Notes: generated by a model not told the origin, from the letters alone. A stretch of DNA of 64,000 nucleotides from Nocardia brasiliensis ATCC 700358 (GCF_000250675.2 NC_018681.1:8246001-8310000), one strand, 5' to 3'. Positions 31,362 to 40,266 are shown, counted from the stretch's first letter. Translations and numbers: made by a program.

Positions 31362-32452
31362 CGGCTCCCCCGCAACGACCATGCGCGAATCCCGTCGGCC
31401 ACCGCGAGCACGCACATGATGACCACACCGGACAACGCCACCACCGCGGCGACCGTCGACACGTCCCGGTCGGCGACCGATCCGGCAAGGACCGCGCCCA
31501 GCCCCGGGTAGTTGAAGAGGGTCTCGACCACCAGCGCGCCGCCGAGCACCATGCCGACAGTGGTCGCGAAGCTCGCCACGATCGTCGGCAGCGCGAACGG
31601 CAGCACATGCCGCAGCAGCACCGCCCGGGTGCCGATCCCGTCCAGCACCGCGCCTTCCACATGCGGTGCGCGCGCCGCGTCGACCAGCGCGGCCCGCACC
31701 ACCCGGGTGTTCCAGCCGATCTGCGGGATGGCCAGCGCGAGCACCGGCAGCACCAGCATGTCCGCCCGCACCGGGAGTCCGGACCGACCTGTGACGGTTA
31801 CGGCGGGCAACCAGCCGAGGGCCAGCGCGAAGATCAGGATCAACAGTGTCGCGAGGACGAATTCCGGTATCGCCGCGGCCGTCGTGGTGGCGGGTTGCAG
31901 TGCTCGTGCGAAGGCCCGCCGTACCAGCTCCGCGCAGTGCCGGAGCAACACAGCGCACCGCCCGATCAGCCCACCACTGAAGTGGTCCGGCCCGGCTCTT
32001 CCGGGCCGACCTGACGTATCGGTCGCCGCCCCGGAGCCGGCCGCCGATCCGATCACGTCGGCGCGCACCGGGTTCAGCGCAGCACTCTGCCGCGTCGCCC
32101 ACCACGCACCGAGCAGCAGCGACACGATCACCGTGGCCACCAGCGCGAGCCCGCCGAGCAGCAGCGTCGGCGGAAACTTTGCGGCGAGCAACTCGTTGAT
32201 CGAGCGGCCGCGCGCGGTATGGCCGAAATCGCCGGTGGCGACACCGGCGATCCAGTCCCAGAAACGGACGGGCAGCGGCCGATCCAGTCCCAGTTCGTGT
32301 TCCTTCGCCGCGACCAGCTCCGGTGTCGCGTCCCGGCCGAGCACCGCTCTGGCCGTGCTGCCGGGCAACAGGTCGACCACCACGAAAACCGTGGCGAGCA
32401 GCGCGATCAACAGCACGATCCGGCGCAGGAACAGCCGGGCGAACGCCATCAC
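31358..32452 (-). CDS. ABC transporter permease (DppB type) with unusual loop
   Basis: A 364-residue permease. It starts FLRRIVLLIALLATVFVVVD and has LLPGSTARAVLGRDATPELV, RFWDWIAGVATGDFGHTARG and later LPVLALAIPQIGWNTRVVRA and the EAA-like HVEGAVLDGIGTRAVLLRHV. Between helices 2 and 3 there is an extra Gly/Arg/Ser-rich segment of about 55 residues (from NPVRADVIG to ALQPATTT) not usual for DppB. The start overlaps the binding-protein stop (GTGA). First permease of the leftward importer. Confidence 0.88.
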   Translation of the reverse strand: MMAFARLFLRRIVLLIALLATVFVVVDLLPGSTARAVLGRDATPELVAAKEHELGLDRPLPVRFWDWIAGVATGDFGHTARGRSINELLAAKFPPTLLLGGLALVATVIVSLLLGAWWATRQSAALNPVRADVIGSAAGSGAATDTSGRPGRAGPDHFSGGLIGRCAVLLRHCAELVRRAFARALQPATTTAAAIPEFVLATLLILIFALALGWLPAVTVTGRSGLPVRADMLVLPVLALAIPQIGWNTRVVRAALVDAARAPHVEGAVLDGIGTRAVLLRHVLPFALPTIVASFATTVGMVLGGALVVETLFNYPGLGAVLAGSVADRDVSTVAAVVALSGVVIMCVLAVADGIRAWSLRGSR

Positions 32453-33966
32453 CCCGCCAGCCAGGCTCGTTCCAGCTGCACCCGGGCGTAGCCACCGAGC
32501 GTGGGCAGGTCGTTGACCCTGGTGGAGGCAATGTCGATGCCGTCGGCCATCCCCCAGACCAGGTAACCGCCGCGGTCGTACTCGATCTGCTGGAGCTCAC
32601 GGCTGGCCTGCGCGTACTCCGAGTCACTTTGCGCGGCCAAGGCTTTCGCGGTGGCGGCGTCGAACGCGGCGTCCTTGAAGTCGGTTTCGTTGCGATTGGA
32701 ACCGCTGGACATCAACTGTTTCGCGAAGAACAACGCGGAATCGTTGGTACCCCAGGACACGGTGTACATCGGCGCCTTCAACCAGGTCTGGTCGTAGAAA
32801 GCATTCGACTCCTGCGTGAGGACGTCGAGGCGGACGCCGATCTCGGCCAGCTGGGTCGCGATCACCTTCGCCGACTCGACTTCACCGGGCACCTCGGCCT
32901 TGGTCACCAGCGGATAGGTGCGTCCGGTATCGAACGCGGCCTCGCGCAGCAGCGTCTTCGCGCGTTCGATATCGCGGACACGCTGCGCGATGGTCTTGTC
33001 GTACACCGGATCGGCGGTGCCGAGAATATCGTTGGCGACCGTGCCGTAGCCCGAATGCACCTGCGTCACCAGCGCATTGCGGTCCACCCCGAGCCGCAGC
33101 GCGGTCCGCACCCGCGCGTCGGCGAACGGACCGTCCGAGCAGCGCATCGCCACGCCGAGCATGGTGTCGTTCGCGCGCCGCACCACGTTCAGGTCACCGC
33201 GGCCCTCGGCGGTCCGGCCCGCGATCGCGCCGACATTGGACGCGAGATCGATCTGGCCGCCGAGCACCGCGTTACCCAGCGCCGTCACGCTTTCGAACAT
33301 GGTGACCTCGATGGCATCGAGCAGCGGCGCGGGGCCGTGCCACCGCTCGTTGCGCACCAGGCGGGCGTTGCCGTCCTGGTAGGACTCCAGCCGGAACGGC
33401 CCGGTGCCAACGGCTTTGGTGAAGTCGGTGGTGTCCTTCTTGACCGTGAACGTCATCAATCGAACCAGCAGCGGCAGCTGGGTGTTCGGCTCGGGTACGG
33501 CGAGCACCACCCGATTCGGACCGTCGGCAGTGATATCCGACACGGCGACAGGCATTTTCGAGGCGCCGCCGACCGTGCGCAGCCGTTGCAGCGACCACAC
33601 GACGTCGTCCGCGGTGACCGGTGTGCCGTCGTGGAAGGTGGCGCCGTCGGCGACAGTGAATGTCCAGCGACGGCGTTCCGCGTCGGGTTCCCACTTGCTG
33701 GCCAACCGTGGCAACACATTCGGATCGCCGCCCGGGACGGTCAGTGCGTCGTAGACCAGGGAGGTGATGAGGAAGTCGCTGTCGTTGCTGAGGTTGGCAT
33801 GCGGGTCGCGCTGGATCCGCGCCGCGACGCCCAGGGCGCCGACCCGGAGGGTGCCGCCACGCTGCGCCGATCCGGTCCCGCCACGATCGTCCGAGCACGC
33901 GGCGACGAGCAGTACTGCGCCTACCCCGAGCCCCGACCTGATCAGCTGCCTGCGGTTCAATCCCAT
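32449..33966 (-). CDS. ABC transporter substrate-binding lipoprotein (family 5)
   Basis: A 505-residue extracytoplasmic solute-binding protein. It has an RR-containing signal (LNRRQLIRSGLGVGAVLLVA) ending in lipobox VAAC, so it may be exported by Tat and lipid-anchored. SBP_bac_5 marks follow: WTFTVADGATFHDGTPVTAD, DVVWSLQRL, GTGPFRLESYQDGNARLVRN and VRTALRLGVDRNALV. Family 5 binds peptides, nickel and metallophore complexes. It is the first gene of the leftward operon, 56 bp from an IdeR-like box. I take ATG 33966 over an in-frame start at 34005 because the signal peptide begins there. Confidence 0.9.
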   Translation of the reverse strand: MGLNRRQLIRSGLGVGAVLLVAACSDDRGGTGSAQRGGTLRVGALGVAARIQRDPHANLSNDSDFLITSLVYDALTVPGGDPNVLPRLASKWEPDAERRRWTFTVADGATFHDGTPVTADDVVWSLQRLRTVGGASKMPVAVSDITADGPNRVVLAVPEPNTQLPLLVRLMTFTVKKDTTDFTKAVGTGPFRLESYQDGNARLVRNERWHGPAPLLDAIEVTMFESVTALGNAVLGGQIDLASNVGAIAGRTAEGRGDLNVVRRANDTMLGVAMRCSDGPFADARVRTALRLGVDRNALVTQVHSGYGTVANDILGTADPVYDKTIAQRVRDIERAKTLLREAAFDTGRTYPLVTKAEVPGEVESAKVIATQLAEIGVRLDVLTQESNAFYDQTWLKAPMYTVSWGTNDSALFFAKQLMSSGSNRNETDFKDAAFDAATAKALAAQSDSEYAQASRELQQIEYDRGGYLVWGMADGIDIASTRVNDLPTLGGYARVQLERAWLAG

Positions 33967-34021
33967 TGCGCTGCCTTCTTCCTCGTGATCCCCGCGCCCT
34001 AGCACAAAATGCGGACACAGG

Positions 34022-34040
34022 CGAGGACAGGCTAGCCTAA
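34022..34040 (-). promoter_or_regulatory. IdeR/DmdR-like iron box upstream of the importer operon
   Basis: Read leftward: TTAGGCTAGCCTGTCCTCG, 13 of 19 matches to the consensus TTAGGTTAGGCTAACCTAA that I recall for IdeR/DmdR1. It contains the perfect palindrome AGGCTAGCCT. It lies 56 bp before the substrate-binding-protein start, where a repressor would block transcription. Confidence 0.6.
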
Positions 34041-34167
34041 ACGTTGCCGCCCCTCATCGTTACCCGGCCGCAGTGGCAGCGAATCGGCCGATCGGCCACC
34101 AGCTTCGAATCAGCAACCGCAATCCCCCAACGGAGCCATAGACTTTTGCTATCTTTCTACAACTCGC

Positions 34168-34186
34168 TTAGGTAAGCCTTGCTTAA
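34168..34186 (+). promoter_or_regulatory. IdeR/DmdR-like iron box upstream of the biosynthetic operon
   Basis: TTAGGTAAGCCTTGCTTAA matches 14 of 19 positions of the IdeR/DmdR1 consensus. It is 77 bp before the dioxygenase start at 34263. The surrounding 34041-34262 is AT-richer than its neighbours and holds no gene; it serves both divergent operons. Confidence 0.68.
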
Positions 34187-34262
34187 CGGAGTATGAGCGG
34201 CTAGCTTCGCAGGGCGACGTCAGTTCTGCTCTTTTCAACGATGCGAAGAAGGGATTCCCTCG

Positions 34263-35465
34263 GTGAAAGGCGTTCTCTCCGAACGTAAGACGCTTCACCC
34301 GCAGGATATCGAACGCCGCGAGTTCCCCGCCGCCGCCGGGCGCGCGGTGCGTGAGCTTGCGCGAGAGATATCTACCACACTCGACGCGGCGCGCACCAGT
34401 CCCGCCGTGACAGCCCGCACGCTGACCGATCCGGCGCTCATCGCGCAGATCGACGCGCGGGTCGGCGAGTTACCCACCGAGGTTCGACAGGCCATGCGAC
34501 CGCCCGCGACGGCCGCGGGCGCGACCATCGTGAGCAGGCTGCCCCTGACCGACGACGAACTCGGCCCCACCCCGCCGAGCTGGCGCGAGGCCGCGGAATG
34601 GAGCGGTTCGGCCGCGCGCCGCGCGCACTCGTTCGAACTCGATCTCGCGATGCTGCTGCTGGCCCGGGCCGCGGGCGAGCCGTTCGGCTGGCACGGCCAG
34701 CAGGGCGGGCGGCTGGTCAACAACATCCTGCCCTCCCCCGGGCACGAGCACGAACAGTCGGGCGCGAGCAGTAAGACGCTGCTCAGCCCGCATTCCGAAG
34801 ACGCCTTCCACCCGGGGCGCGCCAACCTGCTGATGCTCGGCTGCCTGCGCAATCCGGACCTGGTGGGCACCACGGTGTCCTCGGTGCGGCGGGTCGAACT
34901 CAGCGCCGCGCAGCGGCGGCTGCTGAGCGCACCGGTGTTGCCGATCCTGCCCGACGTCTCGTATGGCACGGGACACGAACAGTATTCGGCCCCGCCCCTG
35001 CCCACCCTCTGGAGCTGCGCGGGTCCGGACGAGACCACGCTGCGTTACGACCCGGCCTACACCCCGCTCGACGATGCCGACCCGGACTTCCGCGCCGCCT
35101 ACGCCAGGCTCACCGCTGAATTGGAGCGGGTCTGCGTCACGGCCGCGCTCTCGCCCGGTGAGCTGCTGCTGGTGGACAACGATGTCGCCGTGCACGGCCG
35201 GGTTCCGTTCACCGCGCGGTACGACGGCACCGACCGGTGGCTCAAGCGGGTGAACGTCCGCCTGCCGGAACGACCGCGCCGGGCCGAAGAGACCGACGAG
35301 AATGGTTATGGGCAACGGATCGTCGCCCCGTTCCGAGCAGCAGGCAGTCCCGCGTTCGTGTCCGGTGGCCGCGAGCCGGCCCGTACGGACGGAAGCCGGG
35401 CGCAGAACCCGGTGGGCACAGAGCGGGATGCAGCACATGATCGAGGATCCGTTGAACACACGTGA
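34263..35465 (+). CDS. Fe(II)/2-oxoglutarate-dependent dioxygenase (clavaminate synthase/VioC-like)
   Basis: A 400-residue TauD/TfdA-fold oxygenase. The facial triad is visible: His177 and Glu179 in LLSPHSEDAFHPGRANLL, and His311 in LLLVDNDVAVHGRVPFTARY; Arg325 (DGTDRW) is placed to bind 2-oxoglutarate. His-X-Glu rather than His-X-Asp, the CLRNPD segment and the length resemble the arginine/asparagine beta-hydroxylase group (VioC, AsnO). It probably hydroxylates a free or conjugated amino acid. The N-terminal 70 residues are extra. First gene of the rightward operon; its 3' end overlaps the SbnB-like start by 29 bases. Confidence 0.85.
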   Translation: MKGVLSERKTLHPQDIERREFPAAAGRAVRELAREISTTLDAARTSPAVTARTLTDPALIAQIDARVGELPTEVRQAMRPPATAAGATIVSRLPLTDDELGPTPPSWREAAEWSGSAARRAHSFELDLAMLLLARAAGEPFGWHGQQGGRLVNNILPSPGHEHEQSGASSKTLLSPHSEDAFHPGRANLLMLGCLRNPDLVGTTVSSVRRVELSAAQRRLLSAPVLPILPDVSYGTGHEQYSAPPLPTLWSCAGPDETTLRYDPAYTPLDDADPDFRAAYARLTAELERVCVTAALSPGELLLVDNDVAVHGRVPFTARYDGTDRWLKRVNVRLPERPRRAEETDENGYGQRIVAPFRAAGSPAFVSGGREPARTDGSRAQNPVGTERDAAHDRGSVEHT

Positions 35466-36447
35466 CCGCAGCACGCCCTTACGGGTGTTGAGCCGCAGCG
35501 ACCTGGCCGGCGTGCCGATCACGCCCGGCGAGGTGGTGCGCGCGGTGGAGGACGCGTATCTCGCGTTCGCCGCGGGAGATTCGGATAATCCGCGCAAGCT
35601 GAGCGTGGCCAACCCGGACGGCTGGTCGGTGTCGTACGCGATGCTCGGCCGCGACGGCCGCCGCCGGGTGGTCGCCATGAAGACGTCCTACAAGTTCGAT
35701 CCGGGGCACGACCGCAGCACCAAGCGCTACTACACCACGATCACGCTCTACGACGACAGCACCGGCGCGCCGATCGCGCTGATGGACTGCTCCCGGGTCG
35801 GCGCGCTGCGCACCCCGGCGGTCTCGGCGCTGCTGGTCCGCGAGACCGTCCGCCGCGGGGCGGAGAGCGTACTGCTGATCGGCACCGGAACCCAGGGCCG
35901 AAACGCGTTGCCGCACTTGCTCGCCGCGAATCCGCAGCTGCGCAAGCTGATGCTGTACGGCACCCATCCGGAGGGGCTCGACGCGGTGCACCGGCACCTG
36001 GCCGAGTACTATCCGCACGCGCTGCTGGAAACGGTCGAGGATCCGCGGGTGGCCGCGGCCACCGCCGACGTGGTGCTGGCCACCGCGGGCCCCGGCACCG
36101 AGGTCGCGCTCGAATCCGCCGATCTGGCACCGGGTTCGACGGTGGTCCTGGTCGGCTACGGCCTGGCGCCCTCGACGCTGATCGAGGCCGACCGGGTGGT
36201 CGCCACCAGCGCCGAGCAGATGGCGCTGACCGGCACCGACATGGTCGGCCCGGACGGCAAGCTGCGCACGGTGGACGCCGAGCTGCCGCAGATCCTGAGC
36301 CGCCGCGCCACCGGACGCCGCTCCGACGACGAACGCATCTTCGTCTACAACAGCGGATTGGTGCTTACCGATATCGCGGTCGCGCACGCCCTCGCGGAGC
36401 GTGCCATCGAGGAAGGCCGGGGCACGGAGGTGCCACTGTGGGACTGA
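35437..36447 (+). CDS. SbnB-like NAD-dependent dehydrogenase (2,3-diaminopropionate biosynthesis)
   Basis: A 336-residue protein of the ornithine cyclodeaminase/mu-crystallin fold. It has RKLSVANPDGWSVSYAMLGR, VVAMKTSYKFDPGHDRSTKR (Lys in the substrate pocket), MDCSRVGALRTPAVSALLVR, the NAD loop SVLLIGTGTQGRNALPHLL and a C-terminus with GTDMVGPDGKLRTVDAELPQ. SbnB oxidatively cleaves the glutamate-Dap intermediate made by SbnA, releasing L-2,3-diaminopropionate and 2-oxoglutarate. With an SbnA-like gene two positions downstream the assignment is strong. ATG 35428 is an alternative start. Confidence 0.85.
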   Translation: MIEDPLNTRDRSTPLRVLSRSDLAGVPITPGEVVRAVEDAYLAFAAGDSDNPRKLSVANPDGWSVSYAMLGRDGRRRVVAMKTSYKFDPGHDRSTKRYYTTITLYDDSTGAPIALMDCSRVGALRTPAVSALLVRETVRRGAESVLLIGTGTQGRNALPHLLAANPQLRKLMLYGTHPEGLDAVHRHLAEYYPHALLETVEDPRVAAATADVVLATAGPGTEVALESADLAPGSTVVLVGYGLAPSTLIEADRVVATSAEQMALTGTDMVGPDGKLRTVDAELPQILSRRATGRRSDDERIFVYNSGLVLTDIAVAHALAERAIEEGRGTEVPLWD

Positions 36448-37778
36448 CGGTCGTGCCGACGCACAGCGCGACGCCGCTGCCCGCGCACTCGGACCCCTGG
36501 GAGCGTCGCGCGCTCGACGATCCGAACCTGCTCGGCGACATCGCCTTCGCCGTCGGCGGCCCGTTCCACGTCATGTATCCGCCGCGCGTCGCCCGGAATA
36601 TCGAGAGCTTCCACGCGGCCTTCACCCGGGCCGGGGTCGACGGCGTCGTCTACTACGGCAAGAAGGCGAACAAGTCCGCCGCGGTGGTCCGCGCCTGCGC
36701 CGACCACGGTGCGGGCGTGGACGTCGCCAGTGTCGGTGAGCTGACGGCGGCACTGGCACAGGGCATTCGCGGCGACGAGCTGATGGTGACCGGTCCCGCG
36801 AAGGCCGACGAGCTGCTCTGGCTCGCCACCCGGCACGGCGCGCTGATCGCCGTCGACGATCTCGGCGAACTCGATCGCCTTGTCGCACTGGGCACCTCGG
36901 CGCGGCCCGCCCGGATTCTGCTGCGCGTACTCCCGCCCGCGTCGGCCAGCCGATTCGGGCTGACCGACGCCGAAATCACCACCGCGCTGGCCTTTCTCGA
37001 CGGCTGCGGCACAGTGCGGCTGGCGGGCTTCAGTTTTCACCTCTCCGGCTACGACGCGGTCGCGCGGGCGGAGCTGGCGGCGGCGACGATCGCCCGCTGC
37101 CTGCACGCGCGCTCGCTCGGCCACCCCGTCACGACGCTGTCGATCGGCGGCGGATTCGGCGTCGACTACGTCCCGGCGGCGCAGTGGGCCGAGTTCAGCG
37201 GCCGGGTCGACCGTTCGTGGTTCCACTCGGGCAAGACGTTCGAGTCGTACTACCCGTATCACTTCCCCGCGCCGGGCGCGGACATGCTCACCGCGATCCT
37301 GACGCACGACGGACTCGCGCGGCGACTGCGGGACAACGCGATTCGCCTCGCCGTCGAACCCGGCCGGGCACTGCTGGCCCATGCCGGTTTCACCGTCTTC
37401 CGGGTGCAGGGCAGCAAGACCAGGTACACCGACGGCGCGCCGTATCGGCTGCTCACCGTCGACGGCACCAGCCTCAGCCTGTCCGAGCAGTGGTTCGACA
37501 GCGAATACCTGCCCGACCCGGTGCTGTGGCCGGAGCTGCCCGGCGCGCCGACGCCGACCAGCGTCGGCGCGGCCACCTGCCTCGATTCGGACATGCTCAG
37601 CTGGCGGCGGATTCCACTGCCGCGCGCCGCCGAGGTGGGCGATCTCTTGATCTACCCGAACACCGCCGGGTATCAAATGGACTCGAACGAGTCCGCCTTT
37701 CACGACCTGCCGATACCGCCCAAGGTCGTGCTGCACGACGCGCCCGGCGACCGGTTCCGCTGGACACTCGACGGCTGA
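36438..37778 (+). CDS. PLP-dependent fold-III decarboxylase (SbnH/diaminopimelate decarboxylase-like)
   Basis: A 446-residue alanine-racemase-fold enzyme. The PLP Lys is Lys76 in VVYYGKKANKSAAVVRACAD; VDVASVGELTAAL, FSFHLSGYDAVARAELAAAT and TLSIGGGFGVDYVP follow, as do RLAVEPGRALLAHAGFTVFR and the second-subunit Cys loop SVGAATCLDSDMLSWRRIPL. It decarboxylates an amino acid or an amino-acid conjugate. In staphyloferrin B assembly, SbnH decarboxylates a Dap conjugate, which is the closest known parallel. GTG at 36438 overlaps the SbnB-like stop by 10 bases. Confidence 0.85.
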   Translation: MGLTVVPTHSATPLPAHSDPWERRALDDPNLLGDIAFAVGGPFHVMYPPRVARNIESFHAAFTRAGVDGVVYYGKKANKSAAVVRACADHGAGVDVASVGELTAALAQGIRGDELMVTGPAKADELLWLATRHGALIAVDDLGELDRLVALGTSARPARILLRVLPPASASRFGLTDAEITTALAFLDGCGTVRLAGFSFHLSGYDAVARAELAAATIARCLHARSLGHPVTTLSIGGGFGVDYVPAAQWAEFSGRVDRSWFHSGKTFESYYPYHFPAPGADMLTAILTHDGLARRLRDNAIRLAVEPGRALLAHAGFTVFRVQGSKTRYTDGAPYRLLTVDGTSLSLSEQWFDSEYLPDPVLWPELPGAPTPTSVGAATCLDSDMLSWRRIPLPRAAEVGDLLIYPNTAGYQMDSNESAFHDLPIPPKVVLHDAPGDRFRWTLDG

Positions 37779-37813
37779 CCCCACCACCCCGACCCGAACG
37801 AGGAGAACATCCC

Positions 37814-38848
37814 ATGCCGCTCGTCACGCGCGTGACGGATCTGATCGGCCGCACACCGCTGTTCGAACTGGCGGCGACCTCGACCGGTACCCGGCTGCTG
37901 CTCAAACTCGAACAGTTCAATCCGACCGGTGCGGCGAAGATCAGAATGGCGCGCGAGATGGTGCTCGATGCCGAGCGGCGCGGGTTGCTGGCCAGTGGCG
38001 GGCATATCATCGAGTCGACATCCGGGAACACCGGGCTCGGTCTCGCGGTAGTTGCTGCCGAACGTGGGTATCGCTTCACCGCAGTGGTCGATCATCACGC
38101 ATGTAAGGACAAGCTGCGCGCTATGCGAGCAATGGGTGCGGAACTGGTGTACGTCGCCGACGACGGCGACGACAACTTGGCGACCTCGGCGCGAGAGGAC
38201 CTCGCCGAGGCGATGGCGGCCGAGCGGCCGGACGCGTACTTCACCGAACAGCACAACAACGACGCCAACGCGGTCGGCTACTTCGCGGTCGCCGAAGAAT
38301 TGCTGGAGGATGTCGAGCGGGTCGACATCCTGCTCTCCTCGGTGGGCACCGGCGGTTCGCTGTTCGGTACCGCGACCCGGCTGCGCCAGCTCGGCCGCCC
38401 CGCCCACGTGATCGGCGTCGAGCCGGTCGGGTCGATCGCCTTCGGCGGCGAAGGCGGCCCGTACTGGCAGTCCGGCACCGGGACCCCGCCCGGCGCCACG
38501 ATCGGTACCGCCGTGGACTATTCCCAGTTGGACGAGGGCGTCAAGGTCACCGATGTGGCGGCCTTCGCGACCGCGCGGGCCGTCGCGGCCGAGCTGGGCC
38601 TGATGATCGGCGGCTCGGCGGGCGGCTCGGTGCACGCCGCGCTCACCCGGCTCGAGGAGTTTCCCGCGGGCTCGACCGTCGTCACCATCGTGTGCGACGG
38701 CGGCGAGAAGTACCTGGACACCGTGTTCGACGACGCCTGGATGGCCGAACGCGACCTGCTCGATCCCGCCGCCGAAACCGAAGTGCGCCAACTGCTGCAC
38801 CGCTACACCCCGGCGTCGCGGCGCACCGAACTGGTCGAGGCGCGGTGA
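37814..38848 (+). CDS. SbnA-like PLP-dependent synthase (cysteine synthase family)
   Basis: A 344-residue beta-replacement enzyme. It has LIGRTPLFELA, the PLP Lys42 in EQFNPTGAAKIRMAREMV, the phosphate and substrate loop ESTSGNTGLGLAVVAAERGY (68-87) and the Gly-rich SSVGTGGSLFGTATRL. O-acetylserine sulfhydrylases have NPxxSVKDR; here NPTGAAKIRMA is the SbnA-type variant. SbnA joins O-phosphoserine and glutamate to the intermediate that SbnB cleaves to L-Dap. ATG 37814 has GAGGAG 8 bases upstream; the stop overlaps the exporter start (TGATG). Confidence 0.88.
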   Translation: MPLVTRVTDLIGRTPLFELAATSTGTRLLLKLEQFNPTGAAKIRMAREMVLDAERRGLLASGGHIIESTSGNTGLGLAVVAAERGYRFTAVVDHHACKDKLRAMRAMGAELVYVADDGDDNLATSAREDLAEAMAAERPDAYFTEQHNNDANAVGYFAVAEELLEDVERVDILLSSVGTGGSLFGTATRLRQLGRPAHVIGVEPVGSIAFGGEGGPYWQSGTGTPPGATIGTAVDYSQLDEGVKVTDVAAFATARAVAAELGLMIGGSAGGSVHAALTRLEEFPAGSTVVTIVCDGGEKYLDTVFDDAWMAERDLLDPAAETEVRQLLHRYTPASRRTELVEAR

Positions 38849-40260
38849 TGCTGCTGTCGGGCTACCGGGCCGACAGCCGTCGGCTCACCGCTCTCGCCAC
38901 GCCGATCGCGATGACGCAGCTGGCGCAGATCGCGGTGTCCACCACCAACATCGCACTGATGGGCACGCTCGGCGTGCAGGCCGTCGCCGCGGGCGGACTG
39001 GCCTTCGCGCTGTTCAACCAGATCCGCACCATGTGCGTCGGGCTGATCACCGCCAGCGGCAACCAGATCGCGACCGCGGTGAGCGCGGCGGGCAAGCGCG
39101 GCGAATCCCCCGATCGCGAGATCAGGGACGTGCTGCGGTCGAGCTTCCTGATCGCGACCATCGCCGGAATCGCCGGTGGCGCAGTGCTGATCGGCCTCGG
39201 CTGGGCGTTGCAGTGGCTCGGTCAGGATGCCGGCGTGCTCGCGGACGCCCGGCCCCTGATGGTGGCGCTGGCACCGGGGCTGTTGCCCTGCCTGTGGTTT
39301 CAGGCCTTGCGCCAGTACACGGTCGGCATGCAACGCCCGCAGGCACTGCTGCTGGTGACCCTCGGTTCGGTGGTGCTGAACCTGGTCCTCGCGCTCGGCT
39401 TCATCCACGGCCGCGCCGGGCTGCCCCAGCTGGGCATCACCGGTATCGGGGTGGCCACGTCGCTGGTCTTCCTGATCACCTTCGGCGTGTTCTGGGCGAT
39501 GGTGCGCCGCGACGCGAAACTCGGTGCCACGCTGCCACTGCGACCGTGGCCGGTGCGGCGCTCGACCGTGCTGGCCGAGTTGAAACTCGGCGCGCCGATC
39601 GCGCTCACCTACGGCTCGGAGGCCGGCATGTTCTCCGTGCTGGCCCTGGTGATGGGCAGCATCGGACCGGCGGCACTGGCCGCGCACAACGTCGTGTACC
39701 AGATCATCTACATCGTGTTCCAGGTCGCCATCGGCGTGTCACACGGTGCCTCGATCCTGGTCAGCCACGCCGTGACCCGGGACGAGTACCCGCACGCGCG
39801 CGCCCTGGCCTGGCTGGCGCTGCGGCACGTCGCGGTCGTCGCGGTGCTCACCGGCGCGGTCTACGTGATCGCGCCCGACTTCGTGCTGCGGCCCTTCCTG
39901 AGTTCCGAGGACACCAGCACCGTGCAGATCGCGCACACGCTGCTGCTGATCGGCATCGTGCTGCAATTCTTCGACGCGGCACAGAACATCGGCACCGGGC
40001 TGCTGCGCGGGCTCAAGGAGACCAACGCGGGCTTTCGGCTCTCGCTGATCGGCTACTGGGGCGTGGGCCTGCCCGTGGCGCTGCTGCTGGCCTACCCGGC
40101 CGGGCTCGGCGCCGCAGGCGTCTGGTGGGGCCTCACCGCGGGTCTGGCCACCACCGCGGTCTTGATGCTGCGCCGCTATTTCGCCCTGCTCGACGGGCGC
40201 GAGCGCGACCGTCGTCAGGTGGTGCCGGAGGCCACCGAACGGCTCACCAGCCCTGGCTGA
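38848..40260 (+). CDS. MATE-family efflux transporter
   Basis: A 470-residue membrane protein with about 12 helices in two related halves: LATPIAMTQLAQIAVSTTNI, RTMCVGLITASGNQIATAVS, LGAPIALTYGSEAGMFSVLA and FQVAIGVSHGASILVSHAVT. MATE proteins export small cationic or amphiphilic compounds using H+ or Na+. Coupled to the SbnA-like gene by TGATG, it is the natural exporter of the cluster's product. Last gene of the operon, followed by a hairpin terminator. Confidence 0.9.
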   Translation: MLLSGYRADSRRLTALATPIAMTQLAQIAVSTTNIALMGTLGVQAVAAGGLAFALFNQIRTMCVGLITASGNQIATAVSAAGKRGESPDREIRDVLRSSFLIATIAGIAGGAVLIGLGWALQWLGQDAGVLADARPLMVALAPGLLPCLWFQALRQYTVGMQRPQALLLVTLGSVVLNLVLALGFIHGRAGLPQLGITGIGVATSLVFLITFGVFWAMVRRDAKLGATLPLRPWPVRRSTVLAELKLGAPIALTYGSEAGMFSVLALVMGSIGPAALAAHNVVYQIIYIVFQVAIGVSHGASILVSHAVTRDEYPHARALAWLALRHVAVVAVLTGAVYVIAPDFVLRPFLSSEDTSTVQIAHTLLLIGIVLQFFDAAQNIGTGLLRGLKETNAGFRLSLIGYWGVGLPVALLLAYPAGLGAAGVWWGLTAGLATTAVLMLRRYFALLDGRERDRRQVVPEATERLTSPG

Positions 40261-40266
40261 GACACG

